Below are positions 43,930-52,429 of a DNA stretch of 64,000 bases, in pieces. The position numbers were made by a program, and so were the translations under genes. Source of the stretch: an uncultured Latescibacterota bacterium. GTDB lineage: Bacteria; Latescibacterota; UBA2968; UBA8231. Under the pieces are notes generated by a model. That model had not been told where the DNA came from. It made no database searches and saw only the letters and a list, made by a program, of their open reading frames with translations. The stretch lies in assembly GCA_951813615.1 (NCBI GenBank), contig OX638377.1:1674001-1738000 (forward strand). The letters are read 5' to 3'. Position 1 is the stretch's first letter. Every line of letters starts with the position of its first letter.

Positions 43930-44911
43930 CGCGCATCATCGCCAGAAACCGCTGAGCATTTCCGAAAAAGTGATCTTCGATTTCCGCGGGCGTTAGTTGC
44001 AGCATTTCGGCCACTTGCCGCTCTTGGCGTAGCTGTTCGTAGATGACGAGCGTGGCCCGCGAGTCGCAGTGCGGCGTGCCGGAATCGTCGCCAGGATAGA
44101 ACAGCCAGGCGCGGCCATAGGTGATGTACTTGCCGCGGGCACAGCCGGCGACCACGTTGTCTGACCCGAACATCACCCGCTTGCGGTCTTCGTGTTTCAT
44201 CAGCAAATAGTGTGCATATAGGTCGTTCACTGCCGAGGTGTCGTACCATATATTGGGCAGGTCGCACAGAAAGTGGACGGCCTCTTCCATCATAAAGGAA
44301 TTGAACGAGCGGGCGCAGTGGGCCAAAATCCACTGCGCGTTGGGGTATTCGCGGGTGTAGCGCGCTAAGTCGCGCTGGTTGTCCGGGTCGGCTGGGCCGG
44401 TGGGTTTGGCGAGGTGCATGGTGATGGCCAGCTTCTTGTGGTGGGCGACTTCGATGAGGGATTCCGGGAGGAAGTCGCAGATGCGAGCGCCGGCCGGGTC
44501 TGGGGCAAAGGTGCGGTAGGGTTTGAGGCCGAGGAAGCCGTACCCATCGACTTGGGCTGCCACGTATTCGGGCGTCATGTCCGGGGTGACCATCATGTTG
44601 ATCGCGGATTCGGGGTCGGCTGCGAGTTCGGCTGCCATCCAGGCGTTGTGCCCGGCGGCGTCCATGCCCGGCATTGGAGTGCCCAAGACCAGCATGTGGA
44701 AGGTGCGGCCCGGGTAGAGTTTGGCCCCCCAGTCGAGGTGGTCCTGATAGTCGATCTCCTCGCGCAGACCGGTAGGCGCGCCCGTCAAGGAGCCTCGGTG
44801 GTCCTCAGACCACATGTGCGTGTGCATGTCGTAAACCGTGGCGGGGACGAAATCTTCGAGTTCTCGTTCCCAGAGCTGGCGGTCGAAGTCTTGATAGGTG
44901 AAAGCAGTCAT
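43919..44911 (-). CDS. Amidohydrolase-family hydrolase (TIM barrel) with replaced C-terminus
   Basis: The 330-residue protein has ATVYDMHTHMWSED (HxH near residue 29), FLGLKPYRTF, LAITMHLAKP, WILAHCARSF and RVMFGSDNVVAG (catalytic Asp). AGGAG precedes the ATG at 44911. The last residues are MRGGS; the detached copy at 42585 ends MRGQGA, so insertion of the methyltransferase changed only the final few residues. It is divergent from the SMP-30 gene. Confidence 0.83.
   Translation of the reverse strand: MTAFTYQDFDRQLWERELEDFVPATVYDMHTHMWSEDHRGSLTGAPTGLREEIDYQDHLDWGAKLYPGRTFHMLVLGTPMPGMDAAGHNAWMAAELAADPESAINMMVTPDMTPEYVAAQVDGYGFLGLKPYRTFAPDPAGARICDFLPESLIEVAHHKKLAITMHLAKPTGPADPDNQRDLARYTREYPNAQWILAHCARSFNSFMMEEAVHFLCDLPNIWYDTSAVNDLYAHYLLMKHEDRKRVMFGSDNVVAGCARGKYITYGRAWLFYPGDDSGTPHCDSRATLVIYEQLRQERQVAEMLQLTPAEIEDHFFGNAQRFLAMMRGGS
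43929..43990. repeat. Right copy of 62-bp direct repeat flanking the methyltransferase
   Basis: Matches 42598-42659 at 57 of 62 positions. It is still part of the amidohydrolase coding sequence, and its left edge coincides with the methyltransferase GTG start. Confidence 0.88.
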
Positions 44912-44989
44912 GGCGTTGTGCTCCTGAGCGGCGCGTTTGACAGAGAACGGCAGGCAACCTAGTGTTGCCTCAAAAGGAGGAAATCCAAG

Positions 44990-45877
44990 ATGAACAAGGA
45001 AAAGATAGCACCCGAACTAGTCGTGGAAAAGGACGCGCTCATCGGCGAAGGGGCCGTTTGGGATGCGGATGACGAGTTGTTGTACTGGGTCGATATCCTC
45101 GGCCACGAGGTCTATGTGTACGATCCGGTGAGCGGAATCAACCGCACTATCCCCACGTGCCAAGCCGTGGGCACGGTGGTCAAGCGGAAGAGCGGCGGTC
45201 TCGTCGTGGCTTTGCATAACGGCTTTGCTCACATCGACTTGCGGACGGAGCGCATGGTGCCCCTCAGCGAAGACCCAGAGAGTGAGATCCCCGCCAATCG
45301 CTTCAACGACGGCAAGTGCGACCCGGCTGGGCGACTGTGGGCTGGGACGATGGAGTTTGGGGGTGCCCGGGACCAAGGCGCGCTATACTGTCTCGACGTA
45401 GATCACTCGGTGAGTCAGAAGGTCGCGCCGGTCAGCATATCCAACGGCATCGTCTGGAGCGCCGATCAGCAGACCATGTACTTCATTGACTCCGGCTTGA
45501 ACAATGTGCGCGCATATGACTACTGCCGCGACAGTGGGGCCATTAGTAACGAGCGCGTGGTGGTGGAGTACGGAGGGCCGGGGGTGTTAGACGGGATGGC
45601 CATCGACGAAGAAGACGCCTTGTGGATCGCCGTGTTCGGAGGGTGGTGCGTCCTGTGTTACGACTCCCGCTCTGGGGAGTTGCTGCGCCACTTGGAACTG
45701 CCCATGTCCAATGTGACATCCTGCGCCTTTGGCGGCGCGGACCTGGACCAGCTCTACATCACCTCGGCTTGCCGGGGTTTGGACGTCGAGGAGCGGCAGG
45801 CTCAGCCCTTGGCTGGGTCGCTAGTGCGGGTCGATCCAGGCGTGCGCGGCGTGCCTTCGGATGCGTTTGCCGGCTAG
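44990..45877 (+). CDS. SMP-30/gluconolactonase-like six-bladed propeller lactonase
   Basis: The 295-residue protein has LIGEGAVWDADDELLYWVDI (metal Glu near residue 20), NRFNDGKCDPAGRLWAGTM, VSISNGIVWSADQQTMYFIDSG (metal Asn) and LDGMAIDEEDALWIAVFGG (metal Asp). All three divalent-metal ligands are present. AAAGGAGG precedes the ATG. It would open a sugar lactone produced by a Gfo/Idh enzyme, giving the aldonate for the enolase-superfamily dehydratases. Confidence 0.92.
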   Translation: MNKEKIAPELVVEKDALIGEGAVWDADDELLYWVDILGHEVYVYDPVSGINRTIPTCQAVGTVVKRKSGGLVVALHNGFAHIDLRTERMVPLSEDPESEIPANRFNDGKCDPAGRLWAGTMEFGGARDQGALYCLDVDHSVSQKVAPVSISNGIVWSADQQTMYFIDSGLNNVRAYDYCRDSGAISNERVVVEYGGPGVLDGMAIDEEDALWIAVFGGWCVLCYDSRSGELLRHLELPMSNVTSCAFGGADLDQLYITSACRGLDVEERQAQPLAGSLVRVDPGVRGVPSDAFAG

Positions 45878-46662
45878 ATGGCGATGGCACGCATCTCGTC
45901 CGACCAGTCGCGCCACATGTCCTTTTGCGGCGGCTCCTGTTGGGTTTGTTCGATGTCCTGCTTGAGAAAATCGTAGAGCACGGCTTGGCGCAGTTGGCGC
46001 GAGGTGTTCGGGCTGGCCATGTGGCCGAGGCGGTGGTGCCAGAAGACGATGTCGCCGGCTTGGCCGTGGGTATCGACGGGCGTGCGCTGGTTGAATTCGC
46101 TGCGCACTTTTTCGTACGCGGCTTCGTCTTGATCGCGGAGGTACTGCGAGGTGAAGGTCGGGTAGAAGGCGCGATGGCTTTCGGGCCAGACCATGAAGCT
46201 GCCGCCGTTGGGCGGTACGTCGTCGATGTAGCCGACCACGCCGAGATGAAAGGGGTGGCCGTCGGTGTGGCAGCCTAGCCCTTGGGGCGGATGATCGCCG
46301 TAGGGGAGGGTGCAGTAGATACCGCGAATGCGCTCGGGCTGGACGAGTTGGCCCTTGCCGAGCATTTGTTCGGCCATAGCCCACACCTTGGGCTCGGTGG
46401 CCAGCAGGCGCACCATCCACTCCTCGCCGCCCGGCTCGCGGAAGTTCCAGCGAAAGCCGCGACGGTGGTTGGATCCGTCGGGGTTTTCTTCGTCTTCGCG
46501 GAACGGGCCAATCCAAGTGTCGGGGTTATCGCGGCGGCGGTCCGGGGGTGCGCCGTCCCACAGCCGAGTGCGGGCTCGCTCCAAGAGCGCGGGGTCGAGT
46601 ACGCCTCGTTTGATGAGGTAGCCGTTGCGCTTGAAGAAGCGCATTTCGTCGGTTGTCAGCAT
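45874..46662 (-). CDS. PhyH-family oxygenase, HxD type
   Basis: The 262-residue protein has MRFFKRNGYLIKRGVLDPAL, GLGCHTDGHPFHL with H132 and D134 as iron ligands, GGSFMVWPESHRAF, and FWHHRLGHMASPNTSRQLRQ with the distal His and 2-oxoglutarate Arg. It is divergent in sequence from the other PhyH proteins and has an insertion with many acidic and Arg residues near residues 35-75. It overlaps the SMP-30 stop by 4 bases, end to end. Confidence 0.86.
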   Translation of the reverse strand: MLTTDEMRFFKRNGYLIKRGVLDPALLERARTRLWDGAPPDRRRDNPDTWIGPFREDEENPDGSNHRRGFRWNFREPGGEEWMVRLLATEPKVWAMAEQMLGKGQLVQPERIRGIYCTLPYGDHPPQGLGCHTDGHPFHLGVVGYIDDVPPNGGSFMVWPESHRAFYPTFTSQYLRDQDEAAYEKVRSEFNQRTPVDTHGQAGDIVFWHHRLGHMASPNTSRQLRQAVLYDFLKQDIEQTQQEPPQKDMWRDWSDEMRAIAI

Positions 46663-47056
46663 GTTTTCACCCGTTAGGATTGATTGAGAAGGATATGCAA
46701 AGTACGCGCGATTGAAAAGGGAAAAGCCGTGATGCTACTGTATATTATCTGGAGTCGAGAAAGCGGAAATCAGGTCGGGTGCAACTAGGCTGATCGGCAT
46801 TTGCGGTAGCGGGGAGCTGAGACGAAACGTGCTTGACAGGTGTCAGGCGAAAAAGTAGTATGAAGACGCGTCTTATGGACTTGGGCAACAGCCTGAACGA
46901 GTACAAATCATATCTGAGCGGCGCGGAAGCGGACGATTACAAGGGACTGGATTATAAGTGGGTTTAGACTTCCGCAATGTGGTCGCCGAATTCGAGGCAA
47001 AAGAGGTCTCGATGTACCGCCACTCCCGTTCATTCGCCTAGTGGACAGAACAGAAG
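46663..47056. other. Intergenic region with a possible small gene and coding debris
   Basis: Positions 46860-46967 on the plus strand encode a 35-residue peptide beginning MKTRLMDLGNSLNEYKSYL without a clear ribosome site. The sequence then continues in another frame (GLDFRNVVAEFEAKEV) to a stop at 47039-47041, suggesting a frameshifted small gene of about 60 residues. The rest (46663-46859) shows nothing I recognise. Confidence 0.3.
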
Positions 47057-48151
47057 ATGGCCAAACACTTTTACGAGACGCTAAAAATCGAGAATTTCCG
47101 GGGTATCAAGTCGCTGGAAATCGACGACCTCGCACGGATCAATCTGTTTGTCGGAAGGAATAATTGCGGGAAGACCTCAGTGTTGGAATCGGCGTTTTTG
47201 TTGACTGGAATGTCAAATCCCACCGTGCTTTCTATGATAGAAAATTGGAGGGGATTGCTCCTCAACGAGAGTTCCGACCTGAAGAATTTCTTTTATAACC
47301 AAAAATATACTGAAGGATTTAGGTTGTCCGGTAGGCAAAGAACAGGAAGTAGAGAACTTAACGTTGTGCCGATATATGGAACTTTCAATAATGGGCAGCT
47401 ATCTTCCGTTCGTTCGAACAGTCCAGGTACCAGTAGAGAGAGAGACGCGATCCAAACAGGTGTGTTAAGTTCTGCAACGGATCAATCATTGAATGGGCTA
47501 AAGTTTAGATTTACTAATTCGGCGAAAGAAAATCGTCAATACGAAGCCACAATGAGTTTGGCGAAATCAGGAGACAATCCGTTTAATTCTCAACTAGATA
47601 AAGATTACAAAGAAACTACACATATCTGGTTTTTAGGTCAGTCATATGGTCCAAATATGGTTGACAGGATGCTTAATGAAAAGCGCAAGGACGTACTAGT
47701 GAGTAGCCTTCAATCCATAGAGCCAAAAGTGAGAGATATAAGGATTGGATTGAATGGTATTGTGATGGTCGATATTGGAATGGATAACTTCTTGCCGATC
47801 AACCATCTTGGAGATGGGATATTATGTATTCTGAATATACTCTCCACTATCTATTGGGCTAGGAATGAGATTTTACTAATCGACGAAATTGAGAACGGAT
47901 TCCATGTCTCTTCCATAAAATACTTATGGGAAATGGTATTGGAATCTTCCAAGCAAAACAATACACAGATATTCATGACAACCCACAGCAGTGATGTTAT
48001 CAAGGGCTTACGGATTGCCTTGCAGGACAAATCGGATTCAGTCGCTTGTTTCTGGCTGAGCAAGCTCGATGACGACAAGATCAAAGCCTACAGATATTCG
48101 CTGGAGCGATTGGAGAAAGCCTTAGATGCAGGCATCGATATCCGCCAGTAA
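47057..48151 (+). CDS. AAA ATPase, OLD/RecF-like, first gene of a defence-like pair
   Basis: A 364-residue SMC/RecF-type ATPase: LKIENFRGIKSLEIDDLARINLF, then P-loop GRNNCGKTSVLE (about 33-44). Walker B is ILLIDEIENGFHVSS near residue 275, with an H-loop IFMTTHSSD near 315. The central part (about 80-230) is variable. It overlaps a TOPRIM gene by 26 bases. The AAA plus TOPRIM arrangement is that of OLD-family nucleases split into two proteins, as in the PARIS (AriA/AriB) class of anti-phage systems. G+C is about 40%, against about 60% around it, so recent acquisition is likely. Confidence 0.85.
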   Translation: MAKHFYETLKIENFRGIKSLEIDDLARINLFVGRNNCGKTSVLESAFLLTGMSNPTVLSMIENWRGLLLNESSDLKNFFYNQKYTEGFRLSGRQRTGSRELNVVPIYGTFNNGQLSSVRSNSPGTSRERDAIQTGVLSSATDQSLNGLKFRFTNSAKENRQYEATMSLAKSGDNPFNSQLDKDYKETTHIWFLGQSYGPNMVDRMLNEKRKDVLVSSLQSIEPKVRDIRIGLNGIVMVDIGMDNFLPINHLGDGILCILNILSTIYWARNEILLIDEIENGFHVSSIKYLWEMVLESSKQNNTQIFMTTHSSDVIKGLRIALQDKSDSVACFWLSKLDDDKIKAYRYSLERLEKALDAGIDIRQ

Positions 48152-48695
48152 GGTAACTGACAAAACCCTGATTATTGTCGAGGGAAATGAGGATGAGAAT
48201 TTTCTAAAGTCCTATATTGAAACTTTGGGATATCCTGATGAAAGTTTTAGATTCTTGCCAATAAACGGAAAGGATAAGCTTGAGGCCAGCGAACCCATAA
48301 TTGAAGATGCCTTGGATAGAGGCTCGCAGGTTCTAATTATCTTTGACGCCGATTCAAATTGTGAAAACACCAAAACCGATATTGAGCATACTCTCGAACG
48401 ATTGGAAGGATTTAAGATATTTCTTTTTCCTGACGACAATAGTAATGGAGCCGTGGAAGATTTGCTAGAAAAAATAATAAACTCAGAACATGAAAGAATT
48501 TTTGATTGCTTTGAGGAATACAAGCAGTGCATAAGTAAGTACATGAGCGGATATGAGCTTCCTGATATGAAGGCAAAGATATATGCTTACAAGCAAGTGC
48601 TTGGCATTCGTAAAAATCCTTTCGATCCTCGCTACTGGGACTTTGAAAATTCTGCACTGGAGCCGCTGAAAAGTTTTCTGAACCAGAACTTGTAG
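48126..48695 (+). CDS. TOPRIM-like (DUF3226/DUF4435-type) partner of the AAA ATPase
   Basis: The 189-residue protein has TLIIVEGNEDENFLKSYI (TOPRIM first Glu, about 13-30), then VLIIFDADSNCENTKTDIE (DxD, about 69-87), and FLFPDDNSNGAVEDLLEKI. These are the acidic positions of a TOPRIM fold as found in OLD nucleases. A C-terminal half of unknown fold ends WDFENSALEPLKSFLNQNL. Start at 48126, after GGAGAAAG, inside the ATPase 3' end, so translation is coupled. It is probably the nuclease effector or a substrate-binding partner. Confidence 0.82.
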   Translation: MQASISASKVTDKTLIIVEGNEDENFLKSYIETLGYPDESFRFLPINGKDKLEASEPIIEDALDRGSQVLIIFDADSNCENTKTDIEHTLERLEGFKIFLFPDDNSNGAVEDLLEKIINSEHERIFDCFEEYKQCISKYMSGYELPDMKAKIYAYKQVLGIRKNPFDPRYWDFENSALEPLKSFLNQNL

Positions 48696-48805
48696 AACGA
48701 TTTCGCTGTACCTTAAGCCCGATTAAGCCAGATTTCTCCCCCTAACAAATCCTTCAAGTCGTGCGCCCCCCCCGCTTAACGACCCCCAAATAGGAGCCAT
48801 GAAAC

Positions 48806-49561
48806 ATGACCGAAGTAGAGCGCTATCTGTTTGACCTACAGGGTTATCTAATCGTCGAGGATGTGTTGGATGTGGAAGCTGTCGCCGAGTTGAATCGGCT
48901 GATTGACGCTCAAGAGATGGACGCAGATGTCGAGCAGGTGGAGGGGCGGCTGCACACTGGCGGTTTTTTGACGTGGGGACAGTCCTTTGTCGATTTGCTG
49001 GACCACGAGCGCATTATGCCGCTGCTCAAGGTGATTCTCGGCGATGGGTTTCGGCTCGACCACTACTATGCGATTTACTTGGAGGCCGGGGCCGAACGGC
49101 TCGGGTTGCATGGAGGCAATACGCCCTACGATCCGCCGGAGTACTACCACTTCCGCAATGGACAGATGTACAATGGGCTGACGGTGGTCTCCTGGAACTT
49201 GGCCGATACTGGCCCGGAACAGGGCGGTTTTTGCTGCATTCCGGGCAGCCACAAGGTCAATTATCCCTGTCCGCAGGAAATCCGCGAGGCCCACGTCGAG
49301 TCCGGATGCGTGGTAGTGCCGGAGGCGAAAGCCGGGTCGGTGGTGATTTTTACCGAGGCGCTTACACATGGTACCGCGCCGTGGCAGGCTGCGCACCAGC
49401 GGCGCTCGCTGTTGTTCAAATACAGTCCTGGGCAGCAGTCGTGGTCCAAAGGCCACATCAAGCCGCCGGACGGCATTGCCTTGACCGAGCGGCAGGCGTT
49501 GCTTTTTGAGCCGCCGTATTTTCATGCGCGGGCCTCGCTTTTCGAAGAGGTGCAATCATAA
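48806..49561 (+). CDS. PhyH-like protein with HxG iron motif, candidate halogenase-type site
   Basis: The 251-residue protein aligns end to end with 24260-25051: VERYLFDLQGYLIVEDVLDVEAV, GGFCCIPGSHKVNY and LTHGTAPWQAAHQRRSLLFKY. Where the paralogue has HCD, it has LHGGNTPYD (H102-G103-G104). The distal His (LTHGT, about 193) and the 2-oxoglutarate Arg are kept. AGGAG is 9 bases before ATG 48806. Asp109 lies a few residues further along and could be a replacement ligand, so the assignment is open. Confidence 0.85.
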   Translation: MTEVERYLFDLQGYLIVEDVLDVEAVAELNRLIDAQEMDADVEQVEGRLHTGGFLTWGQSFVDLLDHERIMPLLKVILGDGFRLDHYYAIYLEAGAERLGLHGGNTPYDPPEYYHFRNGQMYNGLTVVSWNLADTGPEQGGFCCIPGSHKVNYPCPQEIREAHVESGCVVVPEAKAGSVVIFTEALTHGTAPWQAAHQRRSLLFKYSPGQQSWSKGHIKPPDGIALTERQALLFEPPYFHARASLFEEVQS

Positions 49562-49580
49562 CCGACTGGAGATTTGAGTT

Positions 49581-50330
49581 ATGGAAGCGCTGTTTCGCCC
49601 CTTTGTGTTCGGAGCCGACGAACGGGCAATCCTCGACCGCGACGGGCACATCGCACTGCCGGGTGTCTTGACTAACGCGGCTTGCGATCAGTTGACCGCG
49701 GCGCTGGCGCGCATTCAGGCACTGCCGCGCGATGACGAGGAATATATTCCCTCGCGTTTTGCCGCTGAATTCGACGCCTATCTGGAGAGCCTGATCGGGC
49801 ATCCGCAACTGGTGGACTTAGTGCGCCGCGTGTTGGGGCCAGAGATTCGCTACGACCACTGCGTGACGTTGAATCGCGAAGGGGGTAATCCGGGGAGCAA
49901 TTGGCACAGCCACGAGTATTCCGACGACGATCCAGCGCTGGGTTTTGTGCGGGTGTTTTTTTACGTCAATGGCTTTGCGGCTGACGACGGCGGATTGAAG
50001 GTGGTGCCGGGGAGCCACTTGTATCGAGATCCGGGCATTAACGCGGAATCGGATGCCGCGTTGGCGCAGGGGTGGATGGCAGGGAAGGTGCATCCGGTTA
50101 GTGGTCAACCGCTCGCTATTGAGGAGTTGTCGGTGCCAAAGGGGACGGTGGTGTTGATGTGGACGCATGCGGCGCATGGGGTCACTCCGCGCAAGGAAGA
50201 CAGCGACACGCGGTGGTGCGTGGTGTATGCGTATCGCAATCCGGGGCGGGAGTCGCACGCGCGGTGGCTCAGTCCGAGCTTTGAAAAGAAGCAGATTAAA
50301 GGCGCAGAAGGCTTGATGAGTTTGTACTAG
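49581..50330 (+). CDS. PhyH-like oxygenase with HSH iron motif
   Basis: The 249-residue protein has LDRDGHIALPGVLTNAAC, then NWHSHEYSDDD (H109-S-H111-E112). DDGGLKVVPGSHLYRDPGIN and HPVSGQPLAIEELSVPKGT follow, with THAAHGVTPRKEDSDTRWC containing the distal His and Arg. It is the short relative of 25051-26247, lacking that protein's long N-terminal region. It starts 19 bases after the previous PhyH gene and 13 bases before the dehydratase, so these form one operon through 52395. Confidence 0.85.
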   Translation: MEALFRPFVFGADERAILDRDGHIALPGVLTNAACDQLTAALARIQALPRDDEEYIPSRFAAEFDAYLESLIGHPQLVDLVRRVLGPEIRYDHCVTLNREGGNPGSNWHSHEYSDDDPALGFVRVFFYVNGFAADDGGLKVVPGSHLYRDPGINAESDAALAQGWMAGKVHPVSGQPLAIEELSVPKGTVVLMWTHAAHGVTPRKEDSDTRWCVVYAYRNPGRESHARWLSPSFEKKQIKGAEGLMSLY

Positions 50331-50343
50331 AAAGGAAAGGAAG

Positions 50344-51459
50344 ATGAAAATCACGGAGATTCGGACGTTTTTGGTGGGCAGGTTTTTGTTGGTGCGGGTT
50401 TATACCGATGAAGGAATCGTCGGCAATGGAGAAGCTGGATTGTGGGCGCATCACGGGGTGGTAAAAGAGGCGCTGGGGGAGTTGAGTGATTACTACGTGG
50501 GCAAGGATCCACTCCGCATTGAGCATCACTATCAGGTGGTGTCGCGGTCGGCGCATTTTATGGGCGCGGCGATGAGCGCGGCGATGAGCGCGATAGACAT
50601 TGCGCTGTGGGACATATTCGGCAAGGCGGTGGGTTTGCCCGTGTATCAGTTGTTGGGTGGCAAGTGCCGCGACAAGGTAAAGGTGTACGAGAACGTCGGT
50701 GGGCAGACGCCGGCGGAAGTGCGGGAGAGTGCGCAGCAGCGGATGGAGCAGGGGTTTACGTCGTTTCGGATGGGGCCGTTTGTCAGCGGGTTTGAGCAGC
50801 GCACCAGTACGGCCAACATCTCGACGGCCGTGGAATTGGTGGCCGCGGCGCGGGAGGCGCTTGGGGACGAGATGGATTTGGGGTTGGAGATCCACCGGAA
50901 TTTGCGGCCGGAAGAGGCGATTGCGCTAGCCACGGAGTTGACGCCCTTTAAGATACTGTACTACGAGGACCCGCTGTCGCCGCAGAGCTTTGAGGCCCTT
51001 GAGTACGTCGCCCAGAACATCAACATCCCAATCGCCACGGGCGAGCGGTGCTACAACCCCTTCCAGTTTAAGGATTTGATCGACCGCCAGATCGTCAGCT
51101 TTATTCGACCGGACCTATCCTTGGCGGGCGGATTCACGCAGGTGAAGAAAATTGCCGCGCTGGCGGAGATGACTTTCGTCGGGGTGTTCCCCCATCTGAT
51201 GGGCAGCCCCATTAACAACGCGGCTTTCGCGCAGCTAGCCGCGGCCATTCCCAACTACACGCACACCGAGCACAACGCCCTCAACGGGCCGATGACCGAA
51301 ATCGTCGATGAGCAACTACGGGTCGAGGGCGGCTATCGGCTACTGACAGATCGACCGGGGATTGGGGTTGAAATAGTCGAGGACGCGCTGGCGAAATACC
51401 CGTACGAGCGCTGGGCGATTAAGGGCAGTTTCCACGCCGATGGCTCAGTGGCGCATTAA
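50344..51459 (+). CDS. Enolase-superfamily sugar-acid dehydratase (mandelate racemase/galactonate dehydratase-like)
   Basis: A 371-residue protein: MKITEIRTFLVGRFLLVRVYTDEGIVG, AAMSAIDIALWDIFGKAVGLPVYQLLGG, then metal ligands in LGLEIHRNL (Glu/His, about 180), LYYEDPLSP (about 207) and IATGERCYN (about 233). FIRPDLSLAGGFTQVKK and PHLMGSPINNAAFAQL follow. The H in EIHRN and H in FPHLMGS fit acid-sugar dehydratases. GAAAGGAAAG precedes the ATG. It is followed 24 bases later by an aldolase, the next step for a 2-keto-3-deoxy sugar acid. Confidence 0.9.
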   Translation: MKITEIRTFLVGRFLLVRVYTDEGIVGNGEAGLWAHHGVVKEALGELSDYYVGKDPLRIEHHYQVVSRSAHFMGAAMSAAMSAIDIALWDIFGKAVGLPVYQLLGGKCRDKVKVYENVGGQTPAEVRESAQQRMEQGFTSFRMGPFVSGFEQRTSTANISTAVELVAAAREALGDEMDLGLEIHRNLRPEEAIALATELTPFKILYYEDPLSPQSFEALEYVAQNINIPIATGERCYNPFQFKDLIDRQIVSFIRPDLSLAGGFTQVKKIAALAEMTFVGVFPHLMGSPINNAAFAQLAAAIPNYTHTEHNALNGPMTEIVDEQLRVEGGYRLLTDRPGIGVEIVEDALAKYPYERWAIKGSFHADGSVAH

Positions 51460-51483
51460 ATCACTACGACGCGGGAGAATGTG

Positions 51484-52395
51484 ATGATCGACCATGCCTT
51501 GCGGGATCAGTTAAAAGATGTCCACGCCTATGCGCTGACCATTTATCAGCGCGATGACCTCTACGCACTCGATTTGGACGGGTTTGTGCGCAATATAGCG
51601 TGGGCTGCTGACCGGGGAGTGCGGGTTTTTGTGGTGGCTGGCGGGACCGGTGAAAACGACGCGTTGGCTCCGTCCGAGCGCGTGACGCTGGCCGAGTGTG
51701 CGTTGGCGACGGTGGGGGAGCGGGCGCTGGTGGTGCCGACCTTGCCCGGCAACTTGGGCGAGGCCGCGGACTTGGCACCGCGCTACGAGGCGTTGGGATT
51801 GCGCGTGGCGCTGGCGATGGCACCCTACACGCGCCACCAAGTGCCCGAAGATCCCGAAGGGGTGTATGAATACTACGAGGCGCTGGGGACGCGGTCGGGG
51901 CTGGCGCTGATGCCCTACAATACGCAGGGCTGGTCGGCTGAACTTTTCGAACGGCTGGCTGCGGTGCCGCAGATCGCCGCGATCAAGGATCCCTGCATTG
52001 AGCCGCACAACCTCTTCCGCGCCATCAAGCGGCTCGGCGACCGCTTCGTCTGGATCGGCAACAAGCGCCACGATCCGGGTGTGTTGCACTTCCGCTTCCA
52101 GGCTGGGATCGAGGGCTTTACCGCTGGTTTTGTCAACTTTGCTCCGCAGCTAGAGCTGGCGCTTTTCGCCGCCGCGCAACAGCAGGATTGGCCGCAGATG
52201 ATCGAGTTGCAGGAGCAGTTGGCCCCCTTGGAGCGATTGCGCTCGCGCTTTGACGACGCCGGCATGCTCAAGACGACGATGGAGCTGATGGGGCTGGCCG
52301 GGGGTGCGGTGCGCCCGCCTCGGATTAATGTACCGCCGGCGGGGCGCGAAGAGATCAAACAGGAGTTGCAGCGCTTGGAGATCTTGGGCGCGTAG
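51484..52395 (+). CDS. Dihydrodipicolinate synthase family lyase, keto-deoxy-sugar-acid aldolase/dehydratase
   Basis: A 303-residue (beta/alpha)8 lyase: VFVVAGGTGENDALAPSER (GGTGE substrate carboxylate loop), VVPTLPGNLGEAADLAPRYEALG, LALMPYNTQG (catalytic Tyr near 139) and IAAIKDPCIEPHNLF with the Schiff-base Lys near residue 168. The pattern is of 5-dehydro-4-deoxyglucarate dehydratase/KDG-type aldolases, not of lysine biosynthesis. GTG at 51481 could also initiate. Together with 50344 it gives dehydration and cleavage or further dehydration of an aldonate. Confidence 0.88.
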   Translation: MIDHALRDQLKDVHAYALTIYQRDDLYALDLDGFVRNIAWAADRGVRVFVVAGGTGENDALAPSERVTLAECALATVGERALVVPTLPGNLGEAADLAPRYEALGLRVALAMAPYTRHQVPEDPEGVYEYYEALGTRSGLALMPYNTQGWSAELFERLAAVPQIAAIKDPCIEPHNLFRAIKRLGDRFVWIGNKRHDPGVLHFRFQAGIEGFTAGFVNFAPQLELALFAAAQQQDWPQMIELQEQLAPLERLRSRFDDAGMLKTTMELMGLAGGAVRPPRINVPPAGREEIKQELQRLEILGA

Positions 52396-52429
52396 GCAAT
52401 GCAGTGCAGCGGCCATTCGCTAGGTTCTG

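Noticed and set aside
45622..46278. 218-codon plus frame crossing the SMP-30 and PhyH junction
   Set aside because: No motifs; both overlapped genes are well supported on their own frames.
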